From: JANRLT01 sp041736895
GTDB lineage: Bacteria > Planctomycetota > Planctomycetia > Pirellulales > JALHPA01
Reading direction: 5' to 3'
Length of the DNA: 64,000 nucleotides
NCBI GenBank assembly: GCA_041736895.1
Contig: JBGSSS010000210.1
Span: 1-64,000, forward strand
How positions within the stretch are numbered: position 1 is the stretch's first letter; every line of letters begins with the position of its first letter. The notes under the pieces are model-generated. The model was not told the origin of the DNA and did no database searches. It was given only the letters and a program-made list of their open reading frames with translations. The position numbers were made by a program, and so were the translations under genes. This document shows positions 33,691-41,910 of this stretch, piece by piece.

Positions 33691-34137
33691 TTACTTCGGA
33701 CAACTCCCGCAGTGCCCCTTGAGCAGCACCTCGGTCACTTCGAGCTTCTTCGCCGCTTTGTTCGTCGGCTTGATCGCGACGTTGACGTCCTCCAGGCACG
33801 TCACCTCGCCGCAATCGACGCAGACAAAGTGCGGGTGCTCGAGCGTGCCATCTTGATTTGGCCGCTTGAGTTCAAACCGATAAAGATGATCGCCGAGTTC
33901 GATCCGCGAGACAAGACCCGCGTCCGAGAGCTCGATCAAGTTGCGATAGATCGTCGCGCGGTCAAAGCCCTTGGACTCGAGCGCGTCAGCCATTTGCGCA
34001 TGGGTCAGCGGCGAAAGCGCATCGATCAGCATTTGCATGACCCAAAGCCGCGCGGCCGTCGAGCGCAGACCCGCCTCGCGGAGTTTCTTGCGGACAATGT
34101 CCAGCGAAGGTTCGGCGGCAGCAGGAGGTTTGGGCAT
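33691..34137 (-). CDS. Fur-family transcriptional regulator
   Basis: 148 residues from ATG 34137. Winged-helix part: LREAGLRSTAARLWVMQMLI, LTHAQMADALESKGFDRATI then YRNLIELSDAGLVSRIEL. Metal part: HPHFVCVDCGEVTCLEDV with the CxxC, and a final CGSC, giving a structural Zn(Cys4) site. This is the pattern of Fur/Zur/PerR repressors that bind DNA when loaded with Fe, Zn or Mn; which metal is not decided. It is flanked on both sides by AT-rich heptamer arrays, one reaching to 5 bases from its start codon. Confidence 0.9.
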   Translation of the reverse strand: MPKPPAAAEPSLDIVRKKLREAGLRSTAARLWVMQMLIDALSPLTHAQMADALESKGFDRATIYRNLIELSDAGLVSRIELGDHLYRFELKRPNQDGTLEHPHFVCVDCGEVTCLEDVNVAIKPTNKAAKKLEVTEVLLKGHCGSCPK

Positions 34138-34142
34138 CGGGG

Positions 34143-34236
34143 CAATGGATAATTGATAATGGACAATTGACAATTAAAAACAGCAGCAGCGACAGCTTCC
34201 ATCATTGTCCATTATCAATTGTCAATTATCAATTGC
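34143..34236. repeat. AT-rich heptamer array, inverted pair
   Basis: AATGGAT, AATTGAT, AATGGAC, AATTGAC, then a ~27-base spacer (with CAGCAGCAGCGACAGC) and the inverted units to 34236. It occupies the DNA directly upstream of the Fur-family start codon. Confidence 0.8.
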
Positions 34237-34247
34237 TATCCCTTGCG

Positions 34248-35414
34248 TTAATTGGCCTCAACGGCCAGCGCTGCCGCATAATTCAGCAAATCGCCCCGTT
34301 CGCGGCAGAGGGACTTGAGCGTCCCAAAGTCCCGGGCTTGCTTGGATAGTTCCAAAAGCGTTGGGGCGAAGCCGCCGGTTCGTGTGCCGGGCGGCAAGAG
34401 TTTGGCCGACGCGGCGATTGCGTCGCTCCAACGGCCCAGCCGTTGCAACAGGACGATGTACGTCTCGGCCGCGCCGGTGCCGATCACCAATTGATCGTCG
34501 GTTTCAGCCCGCGCGTGAAAAAAGGCAAGTGCTTTGTCAACATCCTGCCCGAGTTGCGCATTGAAATAGAGCAGGTGCGTGGAGTAGGTTTGCTCGAACG
34601 GCGCATCGCCCTCGAATTGGAATTGCTTGGCGAGCTTCAACCCATAAGCGCAAAGATCCGCCAAGAGCGACAAGACGGTGGCGTCTTCGACGATCCGCCC
34701 GATGCGCACGACCGAGTTGAGGTGTGTCGTATCGACGTGATAGTTGTTGTCGCTAAAGAGCCAATCGCGTTCGGCAACGAGTTCCGCCAGGCTCGTGGCT
34801 TGCGCTTCGCGTCCTTCGCGGCGATGGATTTCGGACCGGAGATTGCGGCTGAGTTCCTTGTACAGATGACGAACCAAGAGCTCGGCGCAGCGCTGTTGGT
34901 CACGCGGCGCTGCATTGGCTAGCTGACTGTCGTAGACGGTGATCGCGTTACAGGTTCCGTGCCACTCCAGCAACAACTCGAACCCATACGCGGGGTCGAT
35001 TCGTTCTTGCAGCCCCAGTTCGATCAGATCCTCGGCCGTGTCGTCATCGACTTCGACAGCGCGCAGCGCGGCGGCCATTTCTTTTGTTGAACCCGTGGGG
35101 CGAAGGTACATCCACGCTTCGCGGAGCTTGCCCGCGGCGAGCATTTTCGCGCCGATTTCCTGACACGCGGCGAGGTACGCCTGTTCGACCTTGTCGCGTT
35201 GTTCGTTCGGCAACTCATCGAGCGAGCCGCTGCCGACGGGCGGCAAACCGAGCTTGACGCGCGCCTGCATCAAGCGCGTGTCGAAGAGTTCATGCAGCCG
35301 ATTTTCGCGCGCGAAATGATCGGCGAGTGCGGCGAGCATCCCCTCGACGCCGCCTTGCGTCAATGCTTGATCCAAAGCATCTAACGAGGCAGTCGGGCTA
35401 GTGGCAGTAGACAA
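34248..35414 (-). CDS. cytoplasmic helical-repeat protein of unknown function
   Basis: 388 residues. The frame is open upstream to 35594, but the start is most likely TTG 35414, which has GAGGAG 8 bases upstream and gives an N-terminus STATSPTASLDALDQALTQG. The protein is almost all helical, with TPR-like stretches (AGKLREAWMYLRPTGSTKEM; AETYIVLLQRLGRWSDAIAA). Other notable segments are ERDWLFSDNNYHVDTTHLNS and WHGTCNAITVYDS. No signal peptide or membrane helix. I do not recognise a named family. Confidence 0.6.
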   Translation of the reverse strand: MSTATSPTASLDALDQALTQGGVEGMLAALADHFARENRLHELFDTRLMQARVKLGLPPVGSGSLDELPNEQRDKVEQAYLAACQEIGAKMLAAGKLREAWMYLRPTGSTKEMAAALRAVEVDDDTAEDLIELGLQERIDPAYGFELLLEWHGTCNAITVYDSQLANAAPRDQQRCAELLVRHLYKELSRNLRSEIHRREGREAQATSLAELVAERDWLFSDNNYHVDTTHLNSVVRIGRIVEDATVLSLLADLCAYGLKLAKQFQFEGDAPFEQTYSTHLLYFNAQLGQDVDKALAFFHARAETDDQLVIGTGAAETYIVLLQRLGRWSDAIAASAKLLPPGTRTGGFAPTLLELSKQARDFGTLKSLCRERGDLLNYAAALAVEAN

Positions 35415-35734
35415 AGCGGAGGCTCCTCGAAAAGTTTCCTCGCCAGGAAGTTGGCGAGGAATCTTTATTTTAGATGCCCCGGTGAACTGATGATAGGGAG
35501 CAGTCTTCCAGTGCCACTGGCTCGGCCAGTGGAATTTTTCAAATGCCAAATGTTCCAGATGTTCACGAGATACTGCTCGCGAAAAGGACAACACTTGAAA
35601 GTGTTTCCTAGAATCAGGTGTTTCTCAGCCGACCGAAAAGACACTCGCCGCGGCGAGTGGCACGATTCGGGCGTTTCAGAATCATTGCTGATCAGTCTGA
35701 ATCAGCAACATCAGCCCAATCAGTGTCCAATTCG
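35415..35734. other. intergenic with one palindrome
   Basis: No gene seen. CCAGTGCCACTGGCTCGGCC then AGTGG (35508-35532) is a palindrome also found at 10263. A small hairpin TCCTCGCCA/TGGCGAGGA lies at about 35438-35458. Confidence 0.5.
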
Positions 35735-35929
35735 CTAGCCCACGGCGTCGAAGCCGTCGCCTTTGCCGGCGGCTTTGCTGAGATTGGCCGCGGTTTGCAA
35801 GAGCTGCACCACGGCCGCACCCTGAGCTTTCGCCGCGTCTTGCTGCTTCTTCAAGAGCGCAATGCCGATCTGCTGCGAGAGGGCATCAGACTGCGCCGAC
35901 GAAACACTGCTAGCGGCACTGGTGGACAT
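35735..35929 (-). CDS. YjfB-like putative motility protein
   Basis: 64 residues. The sequence (SVSSAQSDALSQQIGIALLK then KQQDAAKAQGAAVVQLLQTA) fits the small YjfB/PF14070 family: a short amphipathic helix, then 'xxvLKkxxdxqkxxgaaxxxLl'. The family is annotated as putative motility protein because members are often near flagellar genes; there is no flagellar gene in this window. Role unknown. Confidence 0.7.
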   Translation of the reverse strand: MSTSAASSVSSAQSDALSQQIGIALLKKQQDAAKAQGAAVVQLLQTAANLSKAAGKGDGFDAVG

Positions 35930-36148
35930 TGGTTTTTAGAAGCCCGCGGCGTGAGCCAGGGAGTGAAATCAAAGTCAAAAGTCGAAAGGCAAAAGGAATG
36001 GTTTTCATTTTTCATCGGCCAAAGCCGCGGCGAGTCATGCGGCAAATCGTCCAAGTGACGGATCTTGCCGACGGTAACGATTACGCAGGCCATTGCGGAC
36101 CAGCAGGGGATGATTTATCACACTGAGCAGCGGCTTGCATCGAAAATA

Positions 36149-36177
36149 CTCCCAGGGGAAAATCCCCTGGGCTTTGC
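36149..36177. repeat. P1 palindrome
   Basis: CTCCCAGGGGAAAATCCCCT then GGGCTTTGC. Located upstream of the RidA gene. Confidence 0.75.
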
Positions 36178-36194
36178 AGGTTTCATTTCGCATT

Positions 36195-36235
36195 CCCCAA
36201 CCCCCAATCCCGAATCCCCAACCCCCAAGCAACCC
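36195..36235 (+). repeat. C-rich heptamer array upstream of RidA gene
   Basis: CCAACCC, CCAATCC, CGAATCC, CCAACCC, CCAAGCA, ACCC run directly into the ATG at 36236. Confidence 0.75.
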
Positions 36236-36697
36236 ATGTCCCCCGAAACACAACTCACCGCTCTTGGCATTACCCTCGCGATCCCCGGCAAGCCGGCCGG
36301 CGTTTACAAACCGGTTGTGCAGGTCGGCAACCTGCTGTACCTCAGCGGGCACGGGCCGATTCAGACCGACGGCAAGGGACTCTGCGGCAAAGTTGGGGCG
36401 GACCTGACGCTGGAGCAAGGCAAAGAAGCCGCGCGGCTGACGGGCCTATCGCTGCTCGCGACGCTGCGAGCGTACCTCGGCTCGCTCGATCGCGTCGTGC
36501 GGATCGTCAAAACGCTCGGCCTGGTGAACAGCGCGCCGGACTTCACGCAACACCCTGGTGTGATCAACGGCTGCAGCGAATTGCTTCGCGATGTCTTCGG
36601 CGAAGACGCAGGGATCGGCGCACGGAGTGCGTTCGGCGCTGCAGCGCTGCCAGCCGGTTGGGCGACGGAGATTGAGTTGATTGTGGAAGTCGCGTAG
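36236..36697 (+). CDS. RidA family (YjgF/YER057c/UK114) protein, group 2-like
   Basis: 153 residues. Pattern LYLSGHGPIQTDG, ARLTGLSLLATLRAYLGSLD then RVVRIVKTLGLVNSAPDFTQ and HPGVINGCSELLRDVFGEDA then RSAFGAAALPAGWATEIE. This longer subgroup differs from the 130-residue RidA enamine deaminase, and the catalytic Arg of true RidA (in 'xARxxVxV') is replaced by a 'RSAFGAAALP' arrangement that retains the Arg. It probably acts on reactive imines or other small molecules. The TAG stop (36695-36697) lies within the GTAG head of a REP hairpin. Confidence 0.85.
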   Translation: MSPETQLTALGITLAIPGKPAGVYKPVVQVGNLLYLSGHGPIQTDGKGLCGKVGADLTLEQGKEAARLTGLSLLATLRAYLGSLDRVVRIVKTLGLVNSAPDFTQHPGVINGCSELLRDVFGEDAGIGARSAFGAAALPAGWATEIELIVEVA

Positions 36698-36718
36698 CTC
36701 GTAGCCATTGCTACGAGC
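36694..36718 (+). repeat. REP hairpin with GTAG head (overlaps RidA stop)
   Basis: GTAG with hairpin GCTCGTAGC-CATT-GCTACGAGC. The TAG of the head is the stop codon of the RidA gene. Confidence 0.75.
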
Positions 36719-36736
36719 GAGATGTATCCCGTGTGC

Positions 36737-38410
36737 TCAATCACGCTCTTCGTGGTTTGGCATCTGCGCGCGATCGAGAATGCCTTCGGCGACGCCCATC
36801 AGGGCGTGGATTCGTTGAGTGACGGCCCACCTAGTCTTCGAATCATCCTCTTGAATTTTTGCATCGCTGCCGATCTGCTTCGCCCACGAGATGGCTTCTT
36901 GAACATCGCCGTGGGCCGCATGCGCGCGGGCGAGCGCTTGGATAATCTCGCTATTGATGACTTCTTCAAAGCTATCCGCATACGGCTCCGTCGGTTTTAA
37001 CTCAAGAGTTTGTGCCAAGGTCATGGCGGCATACGCCACATCCGCGGTTTTCAGCACGGAAGTCAAATAAGATGAAGTAGAATACGCGGCTCCGTGACCA
37101 TAATTGATACCCCAGGTCGTAGGGTTTTTGTAATCAAAGGGAATGGCTTTTTTCAGGCGAATCGTACCCCCCTCGGCGGAAGTTAATTCGATGGTTTTCG
37201 CCACCTGATCCGCCATTTGACGATTTCCCTGCTTGGCGCAACTGGTCGCGATTTTGAGCTTCGTCACGACTTTGAGCGACCAATCACGCATCGAATCCGC
37301 TAATTTCGCGGCTTCGATAAACTGTTGTTTCTCGGTAAGTGCCGTGATGAGTTGTTCCAGAACGTCGTCGCTATTTTGTCTGTTATCTTTGGCGGTCTTC
37401 CAAGTCTGCATCGCCGCCGCTAGATCGTTGGCATGAATCTGGGCCAGCGCGATGGCAACGTGAATCCTTCCCCGTTCGTCAATGCCATTGTGTTGCGAAA
37501 GTTTTTTCGCTTCGTCAAAGAGGCCGGCTTCGACTTGACTCAAGGCAATCCGCTCCAGCGCATTGAGTTTATTTCGATCGTCGACATCCTTCTGAGCGTC
37601 GATCGCGCACTGGAAGAGTTTCTTCGCCCCGTTCGTATCGCCCAATTTCGCCGTGATCACGGCCGCTTCTTTCAGCGATATGATCTTAATCCAAGGGTCA
37701 AATTTCTCGCAGGTATCGCACAATTGGAGCAACGTCGCCTTGGCCGCTTCGGGCGAACTTGCGGTTTTTTGTGCTGCGGCGACATCAGAGAAGACCTGGG
37801 ATATTGCGTAGCGACTATCCTCATCGGCCGGGATGGCGAGGGTCAGCTTCAAGTATGTTTTCACCGCGTCTTGATTGCAAGCTTTGACATAGGCAAGTGC
37901 CACGGCGCGGTAGCCCCGTGCGCGCCAGCTTCCAACCTGCAAGGATTCGCAAGCCTTTGCGGCTTGCTCTAGCTGGTCATTGGAAATTAGGGCCTCAATC
38001 CAACTCAACTGAATGCTGTCGCTTAAATGGTCCTCGCTCCAGCCATGCTTCGGATCCAAGAGCTTCAAGATTTCAATCGCGCGTTCGCGCTTGCCTTGTT
38101 GCGCAGTAAGCCTTGCAAACTTGACGATCAAGGCATTGGCTTGGTAGTTGTTTTTCAGGTTCCGGACAGTAGCAACAGCCCCTTCGAGATCCTGGCCTCG
38201 CGCTTGCAGGTTCGCGACTTGGCAAACGACGCGCTCGGTCCAGAAGTTTTGATTTTCTTCCTGAAGCAGCGCTATCTCGCGAGCCGTCTTGAGCAGTGAA
38301 TGGACATCCGCTGCGGCAGCATCCGAGAGTTTTGGCGCTGGTTCGCCAGCGCTGCAGACGGCGAAGCTACCCAGAATGAGCTGCAAGCCAATTGTCAAAG
38401 TAGCGCGCAT
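36737..38410 (-). CDS. secreted TPR-like repeat protein
   Basis: 557 residues. Signal peptide RATLTIGLQLILGSFAVCSA then GE. The mature part is a long alpha-helical solenoid, with repeated helix pairs such as LKTAREIALLQEENQNFWTE, IVKFARLTAQQGKRERAIEI then LKLLDP, WIEALISNDQLEQAAKACES, LNALERIALSQVEAGLFDEA and AIALAQIHANDLAAAMQTWK, consistent with degenerate TPR units. It probably mediates protein contacts in the periplasm. There is no enzyme motif. The neighbour RidA gene is convergent with it. Confidence 0.7.
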   Translation of the reverse strand: MRATLTIGLQLILGSFAVCSAGEPAPKLSDAAAADVHSLLKTAREIALLQEENQNFWTERVVCQVANLQARGQDLEGAVATVRNLKNNYQANALIVKFARLTAQQGKRERAIEILKLLDPKHGWSEDHLSDSIQLSWIEALISNDQLEQAAKACESLQVGSWRARGYRAVALAYVKACNQDAVKTYLKLTLAIPADEDSRYAISQVFSDVAAAQKTASSPEAAKATLLQLCDTCEKFDPWIKIISLKEAAVITAKLGDTNGAKKLFQCAIDAQKDVDDRNKLNALERIALSQVEAGLFDEAKKLSQHNGIDERGRIHVAIALAQIHANDLAAAMQTWKTAKDNRQNSDDVLEQLITALTEKQQFIEAAKLADSMRDWSLKVVTKLKIATSCAKQGNRQMADQVAKTIELTSAEGGTIRLKKAIPFDYKNPTTWGINYGHGAAYSTSSYLTSVLKTADVAYAAMTLAQTLELKPTEPYADSFEEVINSEIIQALARAHAAHGDVQEAISWAKQIGSDAKIQEDDSKTRWAVTQRIHALMGVAEGILDRAQMPNHEERD

Positions 38411-38561
38411 TTTGATCGTCCATGATCGAGTCTCGAAGTCAGCAATACTTTTTGTTTAGCAGATATTGATTTCGAGAGATACGCGAATTGCGGGTGAGTT
38501 CCTCAATAGGAGACCACCCAGACGATAACTCATGCTAGCAGATCAGGAACTTCCTCTTTTC

Positions 38562-38585
38562 GCTCGAAGCACGGCTTCGAGCTAC
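38562..38585 (-). repeat. REP hairpin with GTAG head (overlaps PQQ-protein stop)
   Basis: GCTCGAAGCACGGCTTCGAG then CTAC; on the minus strand it reads GTAG plus hairpin, and the TAG is the stop codon of the PQQ-propeller gene. Confidence 0.8.
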
Positions 38586-39868
38586 TTCCCAATGCAATAG
38601 ATCGCTTCGTTCGACCGCAGAAATAACTCGCCGTTGCTGACTGCCGGACTCGCATTGCAGTCGCTGGTGTCGTCGCCGAGTTTGTTGGTGTGGAGAATCT
38701 TAAACTTGTCGCCGAGTTCATAGACGAATGTCCCGCTGTTGCGGCTCACGGCGTAGAGTTTGTCGCCGATCAGCGAGACCGACGCGTAGAACGGCCGCCC
38801 GCGGAGGCCGCCGCTGCCGGAGCCCATGCGTTCTTTGTAGATCGACTCGCCCGTCTTGGCATCGACCGCGCAGGCGAGGCCCGCGTCGCTGACCCAGTAC
38901 AGCCGGCCGTCGTGATAGACGGGTGTCGGAACATAGCTGCCGTTCCGGACGGACCAGAGGACGTTCGTTTTGGTGACGTCGCCTTTGCCGCCGACTTTCA
39001 CCGCGGTCGTGCCAGCCGGACGTCCGCCGGTGACGTAGACAGTGTCGCCGTGCGCGATGGCGCTTGGCGAGGCGTTCCCCTCGACGTTGGTCTTGGCGTA
39101 CCAGATCAACTTGCCCGTCTTGGGATTCATCCCCCAGACTTCGCCCGGAACCGAGACGATCATCTCGGTCTTCTCGGCGGTCTTGACCAGGATTGGCGTC
39201 GAGTAGGTCAGGTGCAGCGTATCGGCGGGCGACTTCCATTTGATCTCGCCAGTCAGCTTATCGAGACCGTAGATCGTCCGGCTTTCGATCGCCGCGTTGA
39301 CGATGACGAGGTCCTCGAACAAGATCGGGCTCGCGCCGGAACCCCAGCGCGGCTGGCTCGTGCCGGTGCCGACGGAGGTCTCCCAGAGTTTCTTGCCGTT
39401 CAAGTCATACGCCAGGACGCCGCTCTTGCCGTAGAAGACATAGACGCGTTCGCCATCGCTCGTCGGTGTGCTGCTCGCGTAGCCGTGATCGTTGATGAAG
39501 CCTTCGGCTGGGTCTTCGGGCAGAATGGCTTTGACCTTTTGCTCCCATTGGATCGCGCCGGTCTTGCGGTCGAGGCAAATCAGCGAGCGTTCCAACTTGC
39601 TCGGCGACCCGCCGCTCGCGGAGTAGCCAATGAAGCTGGTCACGAACACGCGATCGCCCACGACGATGGGACTCGACGTGCCGGGGCCGGGCAGGGGGGT
39701 CTTCCAGCGCAGGTTTTCCGTCGCGCTCCAGGTTTCGGGCACGATTTCCGAACTGATTCCGCCGCCATCCGAACCGCGAAACCGCACCCAATCCGCGGCC
39801 ACTAGAGTGGTGAAGCCCAAGGAAAGAAAAGTGCCAAGCACGACGGCCCGGGCAAATGTAAGTCGCAT
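38582..39868 (-). CDS. secreted PQQ-like beta-propeller protein
   Basis: 428 residues with a signal peptide (FARAVVLGTFLSLGFTTLVA then ADW). The body is a run of propeller blades of the PQQ/quinoprotein-like type: DWVRFRGSDGGGISSEIVPE with WSATENLRWKTPLPGPGTSS, LICLDRKTGAIQWEQ, LAYDLNGKKLWETSVGTG, IYGLDKLTGEIKWKSP, MNPKTGKLIWYAKT, CAVDAKTGESIYKE and FVYELGDKFKILHT. No catalytic dehydrogenase residues are evident; proteins like this are numerous in planctomycetes and may serve as scaffolds. The stop codon lies in a REP. Confidence 0.85.
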   Translation of the reverse strand: MRLTFARAVVLGTFLSLGFTTLVAADWVRFRGSDGGGISSEIVPETWSATENLRWKTPLPGPGTSSPIVVGDRVFVTSFIGYSASGGSPSKLERSLICLDRKTGAIQWEQKVKAILPEDPAEGFINDHGYASSTPTSDGERVYVFYGKSGVLAYDLNGKKLWETSVGTGTSQPRWGSGASPILFEDLVIVNAAIESRTIYGLDKLTGEIKWKSPADTLHLTYSTPILVKTAEKTEMIVSVPGEVWGMNPKTGKLIWYAKTNVEGNASPSAIAHGDTVYVTGGRPAGTTAVKVGGKGDVTKTNVLWSVRNGSYVPTPVYHDGRLYWVSDAGLACAVDAKTGESIYKERMGSGSGGLRGRPFYASVSLIGDKLYAVSRNSGTFVYELGDKFKILHTNKLGDDTSDCNASPAVSNGELFLRSNEAIYCIGK

Positions 39869-39996
39869 ATTAGAAAGATGTTAAGGTGATAAGTCCGGTC
39901 AAGAAAAGAGCCGCCGCGCGCAAACCATGGGCCGGGTTTCCGCGTAGAGGTTAGCAATGAAACCCCGGATGAGCGGGGAAGTATCGCCCCTCACAT

Positions 39997-40073
39997 GTAG
40001 CCAAGGTCGTGAGACCTTGGATATGCAGACTAGGTCCAGAGGTTATCATCTGAAGTCTCACGACTTCAGCTAC
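39997..40073. repeat. inverted pair of GTAG-headed REP hairpins
   Basis: GTAG with hairpin CCAAGGTC-GTGA-GACCTTGG (39997-40020), facing hairpin CTGAAGTC-TCAC-GACTTCAG with CTAC (40050-40073). The pair lies directly upstream of msrA in a BIME-like head-to-head layout. Confidence 0.75.
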
Positions 40074-40096
40074 AAATCACTTACAAGCGACAACAC

Positions 40097-40633
40097 ATGT
40101 CCACGGAACTCGCAACTTTCGGCGGCGGATGTTTTTGGTGCATCGAGGCGGTCTTCGAACAACTGCGCGGCGTCAGTAAAGTCGAGTCCGGCTATGCCGG
40201 CGGCGCTTCTGAGAAGACGACCTACCGCGATGTCTGCAACGGTAACACGGGCCACGCCGAAGTGATTCAGGTCACGTTCGACCCCGCGGTGATTCCGTAC
40301 CGCGACCTCCTGCAGATATTCTTCGGCATGCACGACCCGACGACGCTCAACCGCCAAGGTGCCGACGTCGGCACACAATATCGCTCGGCGATATTCACGC
40401 ACTCGCCGGAGCAAGACAAGACCGCACGCGAAGTGATTGCCGAACTCAACAGCCAGCAACTGTGGGAAAAGCCGATCGTCACCGAAGTGACACCGCTGAC
40501 GACGTACTGTCCGGCCGAAGATTATCATCAAGGCTACTTCCGCAACAATCCCGAGCAGGGGTATTGCCTGGCGGTGATCCCGCCGAAGCTGGCGAAGCTG
40601 CGGTCGAAGTACGGCAAGTGGGTGCAGGAATAA
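40097..40633 (+). CDS. msrA: peptide-methionine (S)-S-oxide reductase
   Basis: 178 residues. MsrA reduces the S form of methionine sulfoxide in damaged proteins. The active-site motif FGGGCFWCIEAVFEQLRGV is at residues 8-26 (nucleophilic first Cys of GCFWC), followed by VESGYAGG, TGHAEVIQVTFDP, FFGMHDPTTLNRQGADVGTQ then YRSAIF, and YCPAEDYHQGYF. The C-terminal NPEQGYCLAVIPPK contains a further Cys that may help recycling. Start ATG 40097. Upstream REP pair at 39997-40073 may affect expression. Confidence 0.95.
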   Translation: MSTELATFGGGCFWCIEAVFEQLRGVSKVESGYAGGASEKTTYRDVCNGNTGHAEVIQVTFDPAVIPYRDLLQIFFGMHDPTTLNRQGADVGTQYRSAIFTHSPEQDKTAREVIAELNSQQLWEKPIVTEVTPLTTYCPAEDYHQGYFRNNPEQGYCLAVIPPKLAKLRSKYGKWVQE

Positions 40634-40657
40634 ATCGCGAGAATCATCGAATCACGA

Positions 40658-40685
40658 GCAAAGCCCAGGGGTTCACCCCCTGGGA
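40658..40685. repeat. P1 palindrome
   Basis: GCAAAGCCCAGGGGTTCACC then CCCTGGGA, consensus form, between msrA and the hydrolase gene. Confidence 0.75.
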
Positions 40686-40754
40686 GCATTCTGGGCATGC
40701 AGCAACTCTCCTTTTCACGCACTCTCCCCCCGGTCATTGACCGGGGGCTAATTT

Positions 40755-41636
40755 ATGTCCAACGACATCGCCGCTACTCCCCAACGTCCCAGTAAATGGA
40801 AGCGCTGGCTGCGGGGGCTGCTCTGCATCTACCTGGTCTACATGGGACTGATGTACTTCTTTCAGCGGTCGCTCATTTTCCCGGGGCAGTATCGCGCTGC
40901 CGAGCCGCCACTGCGCTTAAGCGATGGAATGGAGCAGCTCTGGATCGAAAACGACGGAGCCAAGGTCGAAGTCTTGCTCCTCGCGCCGCTGAAGACAGAG
41001 GATCAAGCCACAAGTGCCGGCGTGAAACCAGCTCCGGCGAAACATCCGGCCATCATCTACACGCACGGCAACGGCGAGCAGATCGATGATTGGCTGACTG
41101 AACTGCGGCCGTATCGCGAGTGGGGCTGTTATGTGGTCCTCGTTGAATACCCCGGTTATGGCCGATCAACAGGCAAGCCTAGCGAAGCGGCGATTGCCGA
41201 CATCGTGACGCGCGTTTATGACGAATTGCTCAAGCGGCCGGACATCGACTCGACCCGGATCGTCGCGCATGGGCGATCGCTAGGCGGCGGCGCGGCGTGT
41301 TTGCTCGCCGCGCGGCGGCCCGTTGCCGCGCTCGTTCTCGAATCGACATTCACGAGCGTTCGCTCGATGGCGGGGCGCTATGGGTTGCCCGGGTACTTTT
41401 GCAGTGACCCGTTCGACAATTTGCAGGTCGTCAACGAGTGGCAGAAACCGTTGCTGATCTTTCACGGGACGAAGGACCGGGTTATCCCGTTTTCGCATGG
41501 CGAAGCGCTGGCCAAGGCGAATCCCAAGGCCGAGTTCATTCCTTGGAAAGACGCCGACCACAACGATTTCCCGCCGGCGATTAGTCGCAGTTGGCCCGCG
41601 GTGCGGGTGTTCTTGGAGAAGGCGGGAGTCTTGTAG
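40755..41636 (+). CDS. membrane-anchored alpha/beta hydrolase
   Basis: 293 residues. An N-terminal membrane anchor (LRGLLCIYLVYMGLMYFFQR) precedes an alpha/beta hydrolase fold: AIIYTHGNGEQIDDWLTELR (strand 3 and the oxyanion region), CYVVLVEYPGYGRSTG, the nucleophile elbow VAHGRSLGGGAACLLA (Ser in GRSLG), acid residue in LLIFHGTKDRVIPFSHGEAL and His in WKDADHNDFPP. It resembles the ABHD13/BEM46-type serine hydrolases; substrate unknown. The TAG stop at 41634-41636 is in a REP head. Confidence 0.88.
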   Translation: MSNDIAATPQRPSKWKRWLRGLLCIYLVYMGLMYFFQRSLIFPGQYRAAEPPLRLSDGMEQLWIENDGAKVEVLLLAPLKTEDQATSAGVKPAPAKHPAIIYTHGNGEQIDDWLTELRPYREWGCYVVLVEYPGYGRSTGKPSEAAIADIVTRVYDELLKRPDIDSTRIVAHGRSLGGGAACLLAARRPVAALVLESTFTSVRSMAGRYGLPGYFCSDPFDNLQVVNEWQKPLLIFHGTKDRVIPFSHGEALAKANPKAEFIPWKDADHNDFPPAISRSWPAVRVFLEKAGVL

Positions 41637-41910
41637 CTCGAAGCCATGCTTCGAGCGTTATTTGCTAAGTCAGTCATCGAGTAAAGCAGAGACACACAAA
41701 GTAGCCAACTTGATCTGCAAGTTGGAACTCGCTGAGTGCCATTTCAAGTTCATGCACTATTTGCGAGCGGCGCATCTTTCCTTCTCGCGGGGCGAGAGGT
41801 CCACTTTGAATAGCTAACACTCGATTCAATGCGTCTTGGCCGCGCAGCGGTCTTCCAACTTGCAGAGCAAGTTGGCTACTCTTTTCGCTCGAAGCATGGC
41901 TTCGAGCTAC
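41633..41910. repeat. cluster of four GTAG-headed REP hairpins
   Basis: Four hairpins fill the gap between two convergent genes: 41633-41656 (GTAG, GCTCGAAGC/GCTTCGAGC, plus), 41701-41725 (GTAG, CCAACTTG/CAAGTTGG, plus), 41855-41879 (same stem type, minus) and 41887-41910 (GCTCGAAGC/GCTTCGAGC, minus). The order forms a nested mirror image. The two outermost heads supply the TAG stop codons of the genes on either side. Confidence 0.8.
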
